From a virus: a stretch of DNA of 64,000 bases. The DNA is taken from positions 248,001 through 312,000 of the IMG/VR virus record IMGVR_UViG_3300022868_000009; one strand, 5' to 3'. Both the position numbers and the translations under genes were made by a program. Below are positions 1-9,294 of this stretch, piece by piece (within the stretch, counting starts at the first letter, position 1; every line of letters starts with the position of its first letter). Below the pieces are notes generated by a model that saw only the letters and a list, made by a program, of their open reading frames with translations, did not search any database and was not told the DNA's origin.

Positions 1-868
1 CATCATATTCTAATCTTATAATTTTTCCTTTAGCTCTTAAATCAGCAACAAAATCATCCATATTTTCATTTGAACCATTATAAGTTCCCTGAATTATGAA
101 AAAATCTCCAACATCAGACTCTGCAATCTCACAACCCAATGTTTCATATTCTGGTGATTGAGACAATGAAGCGGTATACCAATTATCAGTATAATAATAC
201 TTAGTTCCAAATGTTGTTTCAGTATCAGTTATATATGTAAATTGAATAAATATAGGAGCAGTCTCACTTAAACCAACACCATTAGTTAAATTGTAATTAA
301 TAGTATCTGGTAACGCAGCGTTATTTTGATTTAAAAATGTTGTTCTTTGTGGTGATAAAACTCTCACTGAAGGTACATCTAACTCAATATATTTAATCCA
401 AACTTGTTCGTCATAGTATTGAGGCACTCCAAATTGTACTTCATTTTGTCTATTAGGATCTTCATTATCAAAGAAATAATTAGATAATTCATATACATTA
501 TTATTATTATAATCATAAGTATAAACCTTAATTAAAAAACCTTTATAAGTTCCATCATCTATTGTGTTATTTTGAGATAATTTAATTTTTATTTTATCAT
601 ATAAAACTGGACTAGAATTATATGTTTGTGATTTTATAAAATTGTATGTTGTACTTAATTGAGCATATTTTCTAGATATAGGATCAATATTAATTAATTG
701 GTTATTTGGAATATTAATAGCAGTTGCTCTATTAGATGTGAACAACCTTTTACTATTATCATTTAGATTAGTGTATACTTGATATTGCTCAGATATATTG
801 TTATCATTATCATAAGTCCATTCAAGTAGAATATTAGTATCTAATTTTAAATATTTGTTCAACGACAT
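1..868 (-). CDS. Virion structural protein, C-terminus beyond the window edge
   Basis: An open frame of about 289 codons begins at the ATG at 868 and runs off the left edge without a stop. The product is rich in Asn, Thr, Tyr and Asp, has no enzyme motif, and has the beta-rich, low-Cys look of the large tail and baseplate proteins further along the same strand. It begins MSLNKYLKLDTNILLEW. A late-type promoter motif lies 24 nt upstream, at the same spacing as in front of two other structural operons, which supports both the start and the virion assignment. The exact role is not recognised. Confidence 0.6.
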   Translation of the reverse strand, partial: MSLNKYLKLDTNILLEWTYDNDNNISEQYQVYTNLNDNSKRLFTSNRATAINIPNNQLINIDPISRKYAQLSTTYNFIKSQTYNSSPVLYDKIKIKLSQNNTIDDGTYKGFLIKVYTYDYNNNNVYELSNYFFDNEDPNRQNEVQFGVPQYYDEQVWIKYIELDVPSVRVLSPQRTTFLNQNNAALPDTINYNLTNGVGLSETAPIFIQFTYITDTETTFGTKYYYTDNWYTASLSQSPEYETLGCEIAESDVGDFFIIQGTYNGSNENMDDFVADLRAKGKIIRLEYD

Positions 869-891
869 AAATTTTTACTATAATTTTAAAC

Positions 892-902
892 TATATATTA
901 AA
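892..902 (-). promoter_or_regulatory. Late-type promoter motif TTTAATATATA
   Basis: On the minus strand this reads TTTAATATATA and ends 24 nt before the ATG at 868. The same 11-mer occurs at the same distance before the starts at 12645 and 42761. It resembles the T4 late element TATAAATA in composition and position. That it acts as a promoter is inferred from recurrence and spacing only. Confidence 0.5.
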
Positions 903-941
903 ATGACAAATATGAAACTAGAAAATTTATAGATTATTAAA

Positions 942-2498
942 TTAAATTGTAATAGTTAATTCATCATATGGATATTCCTGTTTTTTATAAATATTATCCC
1001 TTCTCGATAAATAGTGATTATATAATGTATTAGTATATTGCTTTGAAAATCTATCAACTATATCAAATACAATTAATTTACTTTTTTCAGAATGTAATCT
1101 TAATCCACGTCCAATAGACTGACGTATAATTTGATCAGATTTAAAAGAATCAGCAAATACAATATTAACAATTGATTTTATATTAACACCTGTACTTAAT
1201 GTACCATAACTCGCTACAAGTATTTTTGGATTACCACTTGTAATCTCCATATATTTTTTAATTTGTATTCTAACATCCGATTTAACAGAACCATCTATAT
1301 AATAAAAATCTTTTCCCTGTATATTATTTCTAAAAAAATCATATAATTGTGTACCATAGTCAATACTATGAAACAAAACTAACGAATTTTGTTTAAATTT
1401 AGTAACCAATTTAGTTAAAAATAATTTTCTTTTTTCTGAATTATGAATATATTGTTTCTCTAATTCAAAAGCTTTCTTACCACCGCCCCTCTTCTTAATC
1501 ATAAAAACATTTTCTGCAAATTCATGATCATCATAATTTAATTGTAAAGACTTTATTTTTAAATTACTTATAACACCAATCTCCTGTAGTTTTTTAGCTC
1601 TCACAGTTAAAAGTTTAGGACCCATTAATGATTCAATAGTCATTAATTCTGAAGTTCCATTTAATGGATATGTACCAGACATACCAAATCTATATCTAGC
1701 ATAACCAAATGTTCTTTCTAGAATAGTATTAATAGTTTTAGCTTTAGCTTTATGTGCTTCATCAGTACCTATTAAATAAAATTGTTTGAAAAATTCTTTT
1801 GGATATTTCTCTAAAGATTGATATGTGCCAATATAAATATTCGGTTCAACATTATCTCTATTTTTTCTTGGTTTATCAGACATAATCTCTTGTATCTTAA
1901 TATCTAAAGGTTCTTTTTGTTCTTTATTATAACCCTCATTATAATCTAAAATATCATCATAAAATTGTGTCACCAAAGATATATTAGGAACAATTAACAA
2001 AAATTTAGCTTCAGGGTCAATATATTTTAATATGAAAAATACAACAGTCGCAAACACTAATGACTTACCACCCGCTGTAGCAATTTCTACTAAACCATAC
2101 CTGTGTTTTAACAACTTAAACATCGCATCTATCTGATGTTCATACGGGAAAAATATTTCTCCTTTATCAGTTTTATATCCTGTATAAAACTCATTACAAA
2201 AATTTTCAATTTCAATTTTTTTAATATCATTGTTCCTAGGAAAGTTTTCTTTATTTTCTATCTCAAACGGATACCCATATTCTTTACAAATTTCATATAC
2301 ATAGTTCCATAAACCAAAATTTATAAAACCATTTTTGAAAAAATCAATTTTACCATCCCAAACACCTAATTTATATCTTTTCATAAATCGATAATTATTA
2401 ACGAATGGATTTAATAAATGTTTTAATTGATTGTATTCTTCTCGGGTAGATTCTTGTAATATTATCTTAGTGTTGTGTTCATTCAACTTAAATTTCAT
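942..2498 (-). CDS. uvsW: UvsW-like superfamily 2 DNA/RNA helicase
   Basis: This is a 518-residue SF2 helicase, close in length to T4 UvsW, which unwinds branched DNA and R-loops during recombination-dependent replication. Visible motifs are Walker A ATAGGKS (residues 140-146), DEAH (246-249), motif III-like FGMSGTYP (271-278) and motif VI QSIGRGLRLH (460-469). The N-terminal 110 residues, before the helicase core, match the position of the UvsW substrate-binding domain. The gene follows a UvsY-like gene by about 60 bp on the same strand, and the two genes are also close together in T4-like phages. The start ATG at 2498 is the first in frame, and the leader is A-rich without a Shine-Dalgarno site. 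Confidence 0.88.
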   Translation of the reverse strand: MKFKLNEHNTKIILQESTREEYNQLKHLLNPFVNNYRFMKRYKLGVWDGKIDFFKNGFINFGLWNYVYEICKEYGYPFEIENKENFPRNNDIKKIEIENFCNEFYTGYKTDKGEIFFPYEHQIDAMFKLLKHRYGLVEIATAGGKSLVFATVVFFILKYIDPEAKFLLIVPNISLVTQFYDDILDYNEGYNKEQKEPLDIKIQEIMSDKPRKNRDNVEPNIYIGTYQSLEKYPKEFFKQFYLIGTDEAHKAKAKTINTILERTFGYARYRFGMSGTYPLNGTSELMTIESLMGPKLLTVRAKKLQEIGVISNLKIKSLQLNYDDHEFAENVFMIKKRGGGKKAFELEKQYIHNSEKRKLFLTKLVTKFKQNSLVLFHSIDYGTQLYDFFRNNIQGKDFYYIDGSVKSDVRIQIKKYMEITSGNPKILVASYGTLSTGVNIKSIVNIVFADSFKSDQIIRQSIGRGLRLHSEKSKLIVFDIVDRFSKQYTNTLYNHYLSRRDNIYKKQEYPYDELTITI

Positions 2499-2561
2499 AA
2501 TGCCTAAAAATTTTTATCACCGTGCCATAAATGATTATTATATTTTAAAGTGATTGTTTCA

Positions 2562-3023
2562 CTACATATCTAATCCAGTAATATTATGGATTTCTATCTT
2601 ATTCTTAATAGACCATATAACATGATCTACACTTTTTCTAGATTCTCCTAAAAATTGTATATGATTTTCATACAATTCTAACTTAGCCTTTTGCCAAGCT
2701 AAATCAGATTCTATTAACTTACCTTTTTCACTACCATTAGTCTTAATTTGATATTTAGTAGCATAATATTCAAATCTAGCCTTAGTCATTTGTTTCAATT
2801 TAGGAACATCTTTATATATTCTATAAGTATATATTGCAATTTCATCATTTAATATTTGTCTATAAGATATAGCTTCAGATTCTAATTGCATTGCATCTTT
2901 CAAATCACTGGTGATTCTGTTAGTTAAATTTTGAATAATTCTATTACATTTATTTCTTTGTTCCTCTAACTTATCAGCCAATTGTTCAATTATTTCTTCA
3001 AAATTAACTTCATTTTCTTTCAT
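2562..3023 (-). CDS. uvsY: UvsY-like recombination mediator
   Basis: A 153-residue, highly charged, mostly helical protein. T4 UvsY (137 aa) loads the UvsX recombinase onto ssDNA coated with gp32. By eye the C-terminal half lines up with UvsY: an ARFEYYATKY segment (compare ARLDYYSG), then an acidic stretch, then a helix ending SIKNKIEIHNI (compare AIKSRGFAIKHI). There is an extra N-terminal helix of about 40 residues. Its position immediately upstream of uvsW supports the call. Overall identity is low, so a profile search or structure model should confirm it. Confidence 0.6.
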   Translation of the reverse strand: MKENEVNFEEIIEQLADKLEEQRNKCNRIIQNLTNRITSDLKDAMQLESEAISYRQILNDEIAIYTYRIYKDVPKLKQMTKARFEYYATKYQIKTNGSEKGKLIESDLAWQKAKLELYENHIQFLGESRKSVDHVIWSIKNKIEIHNITGLDM

Positions 3024-3053
3024 GACAATTATAATATAAATTCAATTTTGGGT

Positions 3054-3803
3054 TTAAATTTTTTGATAATTGATATCAAAATAATAATTAAACTTATAAT
3101 TCTTAGAAGATTCAGTTTGATTATATGTCATAAACAATTCACCTAAACCATTACTAGGAAACTTCTTAACAACATTTAAATTACTTTCCAAATCACCTTT
3201 TTGCTTCGCTTCAAATGTGTATTCTGGGTTATATTTCAAAACTGAACTTGTACCTATTTTTTGATCATTTTCAATAGAAATATATTCAATATACATATCA
3301 ATATTTAAAAATTTATATCTATCTAAAACATTCTTTTCTATATAATAATAAATAGATTGATTAATATCTTTATTTAACAAATCATCATAATAGACAGATT
3401 TAAATGCTCTATTCTCTTTAATTTTAACAAATAAATATTCCTTTAAAATTGTCTTAACATCAATGGTATATTCCCATATAGTACTAATTTCTCTAATTTT
3501 GACGTTTTGTTGGGATTCTTTTATAGTATGATTATCATTTTTTAAAGACGTTAAATTCAATGTAAATACAGTTTCATCTCCTACATGTGTTTCACAATCA
3601 TAATATTGAAATCCATTATTTTTTACTAGATCTCTATCACCAGAAGTGAAAAATTGAGAATATTGTATTGTCTCATTATCAATAATAACATCATCTTCGA
3701 TTTCTAACATTTTAGAACCAAAAAAAGATTTCTCCTCTATCATATTAAGAGTACCAGGTACTCTAGAAGTTTTAAATTTTCTTAGTATAAGATTATTTTT
3801 CAC
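3054..3803 (-). CDS. Probable virion protein of unknown function (249 aa)
   Basis: The product starts MKNNLILRKFKTSRVPG and is a mixed beta/charged protein with no catalytic motif, signal peptide or membrane segment. Its start codon overlaps the end of the 1825-residue structural gene upstream by one base, so the two are co-transcribed and probably translationally coupled. Placement at the end of a structural operon and just before uvsY suggests a minor tail or baseplate component. No family was recognised. Confidence 0.55.
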   Translation of the reverse strand: MKNNLILRKFKTSRVPGTLNMIEEKSFFGSKMLEIEDDVIIDNETIQYSQFFTSGDRDLVKNNGFQYYDCETHVGDETVFTLNLTSLKNDNHTIKESQQNVKIREISTIWEYTIDVKTILKEYLFVKIKENRAFKSVYYDDLLNKDINQSIYYYIEKNVLDRYKFLNIDMYIEYISIENDQKIGTSSVLKYNPEYTFEAKQKGDLESNLNVVKKFPSNGLGELFMTYNQTESSKNYKFNYYFDINYQKI

Positions 3804-6800
3804 TATGTTAAATTCTTTTTTGTATCATCTTTAGATGTATCTAAAACTTCTTTATCTGTAAATATGTAATATTCTTTATCCCAAGTTGATTTAAATATAA
3901 ATCTTTCTACATAACTATAACCAAACTCATCAACCATAGGGTAAATTGATCTATCTTCTTCTGTATTTCTTATCTTTAATACATTTTCCACTGGGTTTAT
4001 TTTAGAATAAATAATCTCAGAAACCTTACCAAAATCTTCCAGATTTTCATTAAACTTATAATTTCTTTCTAATGCATTAAAATAATATTCACCTTCTGTT
4101 ACTCTTGGCATAGTATAACATACTTGAACTTCAACATTATCAAAATATGCATTATAAGTTGGACTTGATATTGGTGTAGCCAAAAATACAACATCAAAAT
4201 CACAATACACACTAAAATCTATATTTATTTCAATGTTACTAGAAGTAACTGCAGAACTTATATCTATACCAGAAATTGTATATTTATCTATAATCCAATA
4301 TGGATTATAAATTGTTGTTTTAGATAAATTATCAGAACTCGTATTATTTATCAAAATATCAACGAGATAGTCTTTAAAAAACAAATTCTTTTCAATGGAT
4401 ATTAACTTATAATATATAAAATCACCCTTTTTTTTAATAATAACATTAATTTCTGATATAATTGCCTCATTGGGAATGTCAAAATTAAAATTAGATAATC
4501 TTAATGTATCTGAATATCCTGTTAATGTTACAACAAGACCCGCTGAAATATCAGGTATTAAAAAATCAATTTTAGCAGAAATATTATCACTTTTATCTAA
4601 AATATTTTCTTCATCAACCCAATTTATAACAGTAGTATAACCTGATGTACCACCAGTTAATCCATTTGTAGTTATTTCAACATCACTAGCAAAAGATTTT
4701 TGACAAAATATTCCATTATGAGATGAATAATCTGTACCATCAAATAATTCAATATTTTTGAAAATAGGTTCATATGGCCCACTATATCTATATATTTCTT
4801 TATTATAAATTTGTGTTTCACCATGTTGTTGAACCTTTTTACTTATGTCTTTCTCATTTATAGTAATTTTTCTTGAAATAGGTTCATTAATGTCATAATT
4901 AACAGACGCACTAGCATCTACAGGTTTATATTTATCATAAATATTAGTTCTTGGACCTTTCAATGCACTATGATTAAATGATTGTTTCTTGATAGTTAAT
5001 AAATCTGGTCTACTAATAGAAACCATATATGGTGGGAAATCTTTGCCCCAAGACTCTAATTCTTCCATGGTACCATTTGTAGTGGCACTTGGAACCATAT
5101 TCATATAAGCATAATTACCATTTTCATCAATATAATGATAATATACATTTCTATCAAATCCATAAGTATTATTTAAATCATTTAAAGCAGATATTACATT
5201 TGAAGCAGTCAATGTAACAGTATTATAACTAATACCTGTATTATTATATGGTGTTCCATCTAATGCCTTAGCATAATAATATCCATAATTCTCACCAAAT
5301 ATTTTAATATTATTTAAATCATATAAATCCTTAAACATTGTTAATTTTGTATTAACAACAATTAATAAATTTTTATACTTATCATTTAAAAATATATCAA
5401 TACCAGTATCAGATGTATCAATATAATTTTCATTAATAATTGCAGAACTTTCAAAATCTAATTCATTTACAACTTCATATAACTCATATGTAGCACCACA
5501 AACAACAAAATCAGAAAAATTAGATGTCATATCATCTTCCTCCCAATTATCTAATGAAACATAAATAGTACAACCAGTATCACCACTAAATTGATATATT
5601 TGTGCAGTTAATCTAGTAGAATCAATATAATAAGAACTTCCAGTTGAATAAAAATGAGAATAATCTCCAGTTGTGTCTATATCATAAAAATCATATAAAG
5701 GTAGAGTTAAACCTGCAAATGTAAAACCTGTGGTTTTTATATAATAATCTTTATAATCTATAAAACTAGCATCATATGATCTTTTTAATTTTAAAGGGCC
5801 ATTGTTAACATAAGCTAAATCTGTAAAACTTGTTAAAGTCATAGTTTGTCCAGTAATAAAACCCCTAATACCTAAATTTTCATAATGCCAATTCACAGTA
5901 TCCATGTATCTTGTTTGATAAAAACTATATCCAGACACATCAACATAATCTGCAATAGTTCTTCCACTATCACCATCACTATTATAAACTGTTTCAATAT
6001 ACTGATAACAAGGATTAAATATAATACTACACTTATATTCATCATATTTCTTTTTACCGGAAATTATATTATAAATTTTATAATTAGAATCTCTAAATAA
6101 ATTTGCAACAGAATCTAAATCAATTCTCAAACCTTTAAAAAGAGTTGAAGCTGCATTATAATTATTTGTTGTTTTAAATATTGAATATTTAGTAGTAGAT
6201 TTAATATATAGTTGACTCTCATATTCATAATACATCTTATTCTTGAAAAAATAATCAAAATAATCAAAAGTAGAACCAACATATAAACTCAAATTAAATT
6301 TTTGACTATCATCATTCATTAAATTTGTTTCAATATTAGTACTTTGTTGAACATACTTTTCATTAGTACCATTATCATGCAAACCACCAACACGATACAT
6401 ATAATCCATATTTTTATCTGTTACACTTGGAGTATCTTTATAAATATTAGTTGTTTTATTGAATTGTGAGCCTACTTTATTATTATTATTTAATTTGTAT
6501 GAATAATCACTGTGACTTATACTATTCATAAAACCCCATTTACAAACTGTCTCATTTTTAATCCACATAGGATTAATATCTTTTGTTTCTGTTATTTGAT
6601 ATAATTCATCTGTAGAAATATACTCTGACGAAACATTCATTATCTTATTTTGACCAGGAACACCTTCTGGCATAACTTTAAATTGTTTAGGAGTTGAATT
6701 ATCTCTAAATTCAGTTGTATATAATTTATGTTCATCAGTATCAACATATTCTGTTTTCTCATAATCAAAATCAGCATAATGTGTATCAACTCTATCAAAA

Positions 6801-9280
6801 TCCCAATCTTTAATATCACTAAATTTAACTCTATAAACAGGATACATTAACGGTTTTCTTAATTTCTTATTTACTCTTATATCTTTAACTACAGAATATT
6901 CTGAATCATTTGATTTAATCCAATATTCTAATTTGGAACTATTAGATTTTATAGCATAATCAGTATCTATATAATACTTTAACTCAATTTCATCATTTTG
7001 ATCTATCGGCAAATTATATATATTTACATATGTTAATGAAGTATTAGAATCAGTTAAAGCTACAATATTTTCATTATAAAACACACCACCAGAATATATA
7101 TTATCATAATCAATACTAGGACTTAATAAATAATCAGTTAAAGTATCAGTTAAAGTATCATATTTCATTAATCCAGTACTAGCACTATTTTCAAACCACT
7201 TAAAAATTACATTATTATTATTATCATAAAAAACATGAGATGTTGAACCAGTAATATCATAACTAGTTGTTTGTGTAATATTTTTTTCATAATATTCTTT
7301 TTTAATAAACAAACCTTCAGTAGTACCCAAAAAAATTGTTCCATCATCTTTTAAATCAAATGTTAAAGGAATACCTTCCATAGACGTATTTGCAGAATTA
7401 TATTCAACAGAAGCTATAGGTTCTAAATCATAATAAACTGTAAAAATACCTGCATCTAATCCATTACTAATAACACTATATAAATTATTATTTTGTACTT
7501 CAATTTTACAATTAAAAACATCTCCTGTTACATTTGTATTATAAAATGTAACATCATATTTATTAGAAAGTTTTACAGACCAAGATACAGTTAAAGTACC
7601 ACCAGATCGAGCACAGGCAAAAATTGTAGAACCTGTAACAAAAATACTTTTAATTTGTTCAGCATCTTCTATACCAGAATTTAAATTAGTAATTGTATCT
7701 TCTACACCACTATCAAAATCTTTAATCCACATTCCTTCATATGTACCAACATACAATACATTATTATCTAAAAATAATGATTGCACACCTGAATTTGGTA
7801 ATGAAGAATTTGAAGTAGTATATGAATTTAATAAAACTAAATCTATATCATATATGAATAAACCATCATCAGCACCAATGTAAATCTTATCATCATTAAA
7901 ATAAACTACATTAAATGGTGGAATTGATTCTGTGATTGATGTATAAGAATAAGCAATATCTGATTTCTCAATAATATTTTGTTCAACTTTTAAAACATGA
8001 AACTTGTTGTCAATATCAACTAAATACAAATCACCATATAATCCCTTGAAATATCCATCATCATCAATATACGTATCACAAGTAAATTCACCAGTTCTGC
8101 CATTTACAACATTTATATAAGATGTACCAGTATTTTGAAAAACAATATCAACAATATTATCACTATGAATATCTGTAATAGATAAATCATAATCACTTAT
8201 AATTTTATATGTATCAACATTATCATCACTCTTTTTAACTACTCTATATAAATCTTCTAAAGCATAAATATAATACTCATTATTATTATCCCAAGTATTA
8301 ATAAAAGGCATGGTTGAACCAGTTGTTCCACTAACAACAAATATATTATTTACAATATCTAAACCATCTATTAATGTAGGTGGTTGATATGAAGTTAAGT
8401 TACAAACCTCATCCATTTGTTCCACATAAAAACCATAATATCTATTAACAGAATATTTATTTAAACCGAAAGGTGATGCAGGTGTATCATCATATAAAAA
8501 TTTAAAGTTGACAATGCTTGGAAATATCAAATTATTTAATTGATACCCCTCCGTTATAAATTGTTCTAATTGAAAATGTGGTTGTTCATAATATAATTTA
8601 TCATCTAAAAAGAAATCCTTTTCAGTATAAGTACCATAATCATAATCAATACCATACCATCTACTAAAATTATATTTTTTAGCATCAAACTCAAATGGAG
8701 ATTCAGGAAATCTGTCATTTTCAGTAAAATTTCTATACATCCAATATCCTAAAGGTGATTGATAAGTTAAATCAAATGTTGTAACACATTTCCATTTATC
8801 CACAATCTCACTTCTAAAATTATTTTTAGTTAAATTTACTATTTCATATGAATTACTATCATAAACTGCAGAATCATCAACTCTTAATATAATAAAATTT
8901 GAAGGTAAATTGTTAGGTCTAATATATAGAGGAGCCAAATATTCAAATTCTTCTTCATACCACTGATCTTGAATATTTTTAGCACCAGCATAATAAATAT
9001 CATCAAATTGACAATCATATGTATTATACATTTTATCACTATCATCTTCATATTTAACTTTAAAAGCTAAATTAGAAGGCAAACCTTTATAAAATATAGG
9101 TAATTGATCCTCCAAATAAGTATTCTTATTCATAGAAAAATGTTTAAATCTTTCATCACTTAATTGTCTATTAACCTTGAAAGATTCTAAATATAAGTTA
9201 TAATCAGTATTAACCACTACACTTACATTTGTTGTAAGTGTAGGATTAGTTCTTATTATTTGAAAACTTTTATCTATCAT
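3803..9280 (-). CDS. Giant virion protein with an internal beta-propeller-like region (1825 aa)
   Basis: The largest gene in the window. The product is rich in Tyr, Asp, Asn and Thr. Between about residues 310 and 720 there are repeats of the kind IYIGADDGLFIYD, LYVGTYEGMWIKDF and IFLGTTEGLFIKK, spaced about 40-90 residues apart. They resemble the blades of two-component-regulator or WD-type beta-propellers. The flanking N-terminal 300 and C-terminal 1000 residues look like beta-structured tail proteins. It lies 15 bp downstream of the 1116-residue structural gene in one late operon. A baseplate-periphery or tail-fibre-attachment role is likely, but the specific function is not known. Confidence 0.65.
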   Translation of the reverse strand: MIDKSFQIIRTNPTLTTNVSVVVNTDYNLYLESFKVNRQLSDERFKHFSMNKNTYLEDQLPIFYKGLPSNLAFKVKYEDDSDKMYNTYDCQFDDIYYAGAKNIQDQWYEEEFEYLAPLYIRPNNLPSNFIILRVDDSAVYDSNSYEIVNLTKNNFRSEIVDKWKCVTTFDLTYQSPLGYWMYRNFTENDRFPESPFEFDAKKYNFSRWYGIDYDYGTYTEKDFFLDDKLYYEQPHFQLEQFITEGYQLNNLIFPSIVNFKFLYDDTPASPFGLNKYSVNRYYGFYVEQMDEVCNLTSYQPPTLIDGLDIVNNIFVVSGTTGSTMPFINTWDNNNEYYIYALEDLYRVVKKSDDNVDTYKIISDYDLSITDIHSDNIVDIVFQNTGTSYINVVNGRTGEFTCDTYIDDDGYFKGLYGDLYLVDIDNKFHVLKVEQNIIEKSDIAYSYTSITESIPPFNVVYFNDDKIYIGADDGLFIYDIDLVLLNSYTTSNSSLPNSGVQSLFLDNNVLYVGTYEGMWIKDFDSGVEDTITNLNSGIEDAEQIKSIFVTGSTIFACARSGGTLTVSWSVKLSNKYDVTFYNTNVTGDVFNCKIEVQNNNLYSVISNGLDAGIFTVYYDLEPIASVEYNSANTSMEGIPLTFDLKDDGTIFLGTTEGLFIKKEYYEKNITQTTSYDITGSTSHVFYDNNNNVIFKWFENSASTGLMKYDTLTDTLTDYLLSPSIDYDNIYSGGVFYNENIVALTDSNTSLTYVNIYNLPIDQNDEIELKYYIDTDYAIKSNSSKLEYWIKSNDSEYSVVKDIRVNKKLRKPLMYPVYRVKFSDIKDWDFDRVDTHYADFDYEKTEYVDTDEHKLYTTEFRDNSTPKQFKVMPEGVPGQNKIMNVSSEYISTDELYQITETKDINPMWIKNETVCKWGFMNSISHSDYSYKLNNNNKVGSQFNKTTNIYKDTPSVTDKNMDYMYRVGGLHDNGTNEKYVQQSTNIETNLMNDDSQKFNLSLYVGSTFDYFDYFFKNKMYYEYESQLYIKSTTKYSIFKTTNNYNAASTLFKGLRIDLDSVANLFRDSNYKIYNIISGKKKYDEYKCSIIFNPCYQYIETVYNSDGDSGRTIADYVDVSGYSFYQTRYMDTVNWHYENLGIRGFITGQTMTLTSFTDLAYVNNGPLKLKRSYDASFIDYKDYYIKTTGFTFAGLTLPLYDFYDIDTTGDYSHFYSTGSSYYIDSTRLTAQIYQFSGDTGCTIYVSLDNWEEDDMTSNFSDFVVCGATYELYEVVNELDFESSAIINENYIDTSDTGIDIFLNDKYKNLLIVVNTKLTMFKDLYDLNNIKIFGENYGYYYAKALDGTPYNNTGISYNTVTLTASNVISALNDLNNTYGFDRNVYYHYIDENGNYAYMNMVPSATTNGTMEELESWGKDFPPYMVSISRPDLLTIKKQSFNHSALKGPRTNIYDKYKPVDASASVNYDINEPISRKITINEKDISKKVQQHGETQIYNKEIYRYSGPYEPIFKNIELFDGTDYSSHNGIFCQKSFASDVEITTNGLTGGTSGYTTVINWVDEENILDKSDNISAKIDFLIPDISAGLVVTLTGYSDTLRLSNFNFDIPNEAIISEINVIIKKKGDFIYYKLISIEKNLFFKDYLVDILINNTSSDNLSKTTIYNPYWIIDKYTISGIDISSAVTSSNIEINIDFSVYCDFDVVFLATPISSPTYNAYFDNVEVQVCYTMPRVTEGEYYFNALERNYKFNENLEDFGKVSEIIYSKINPVENVLKIRNTEEDRSIYPMVDEFGYSYVERFIFKSTWDKEYYIFTDKEVLDTSKDDTKKNLT

Positions 9281-9294
9281 AATTTATAATAATT

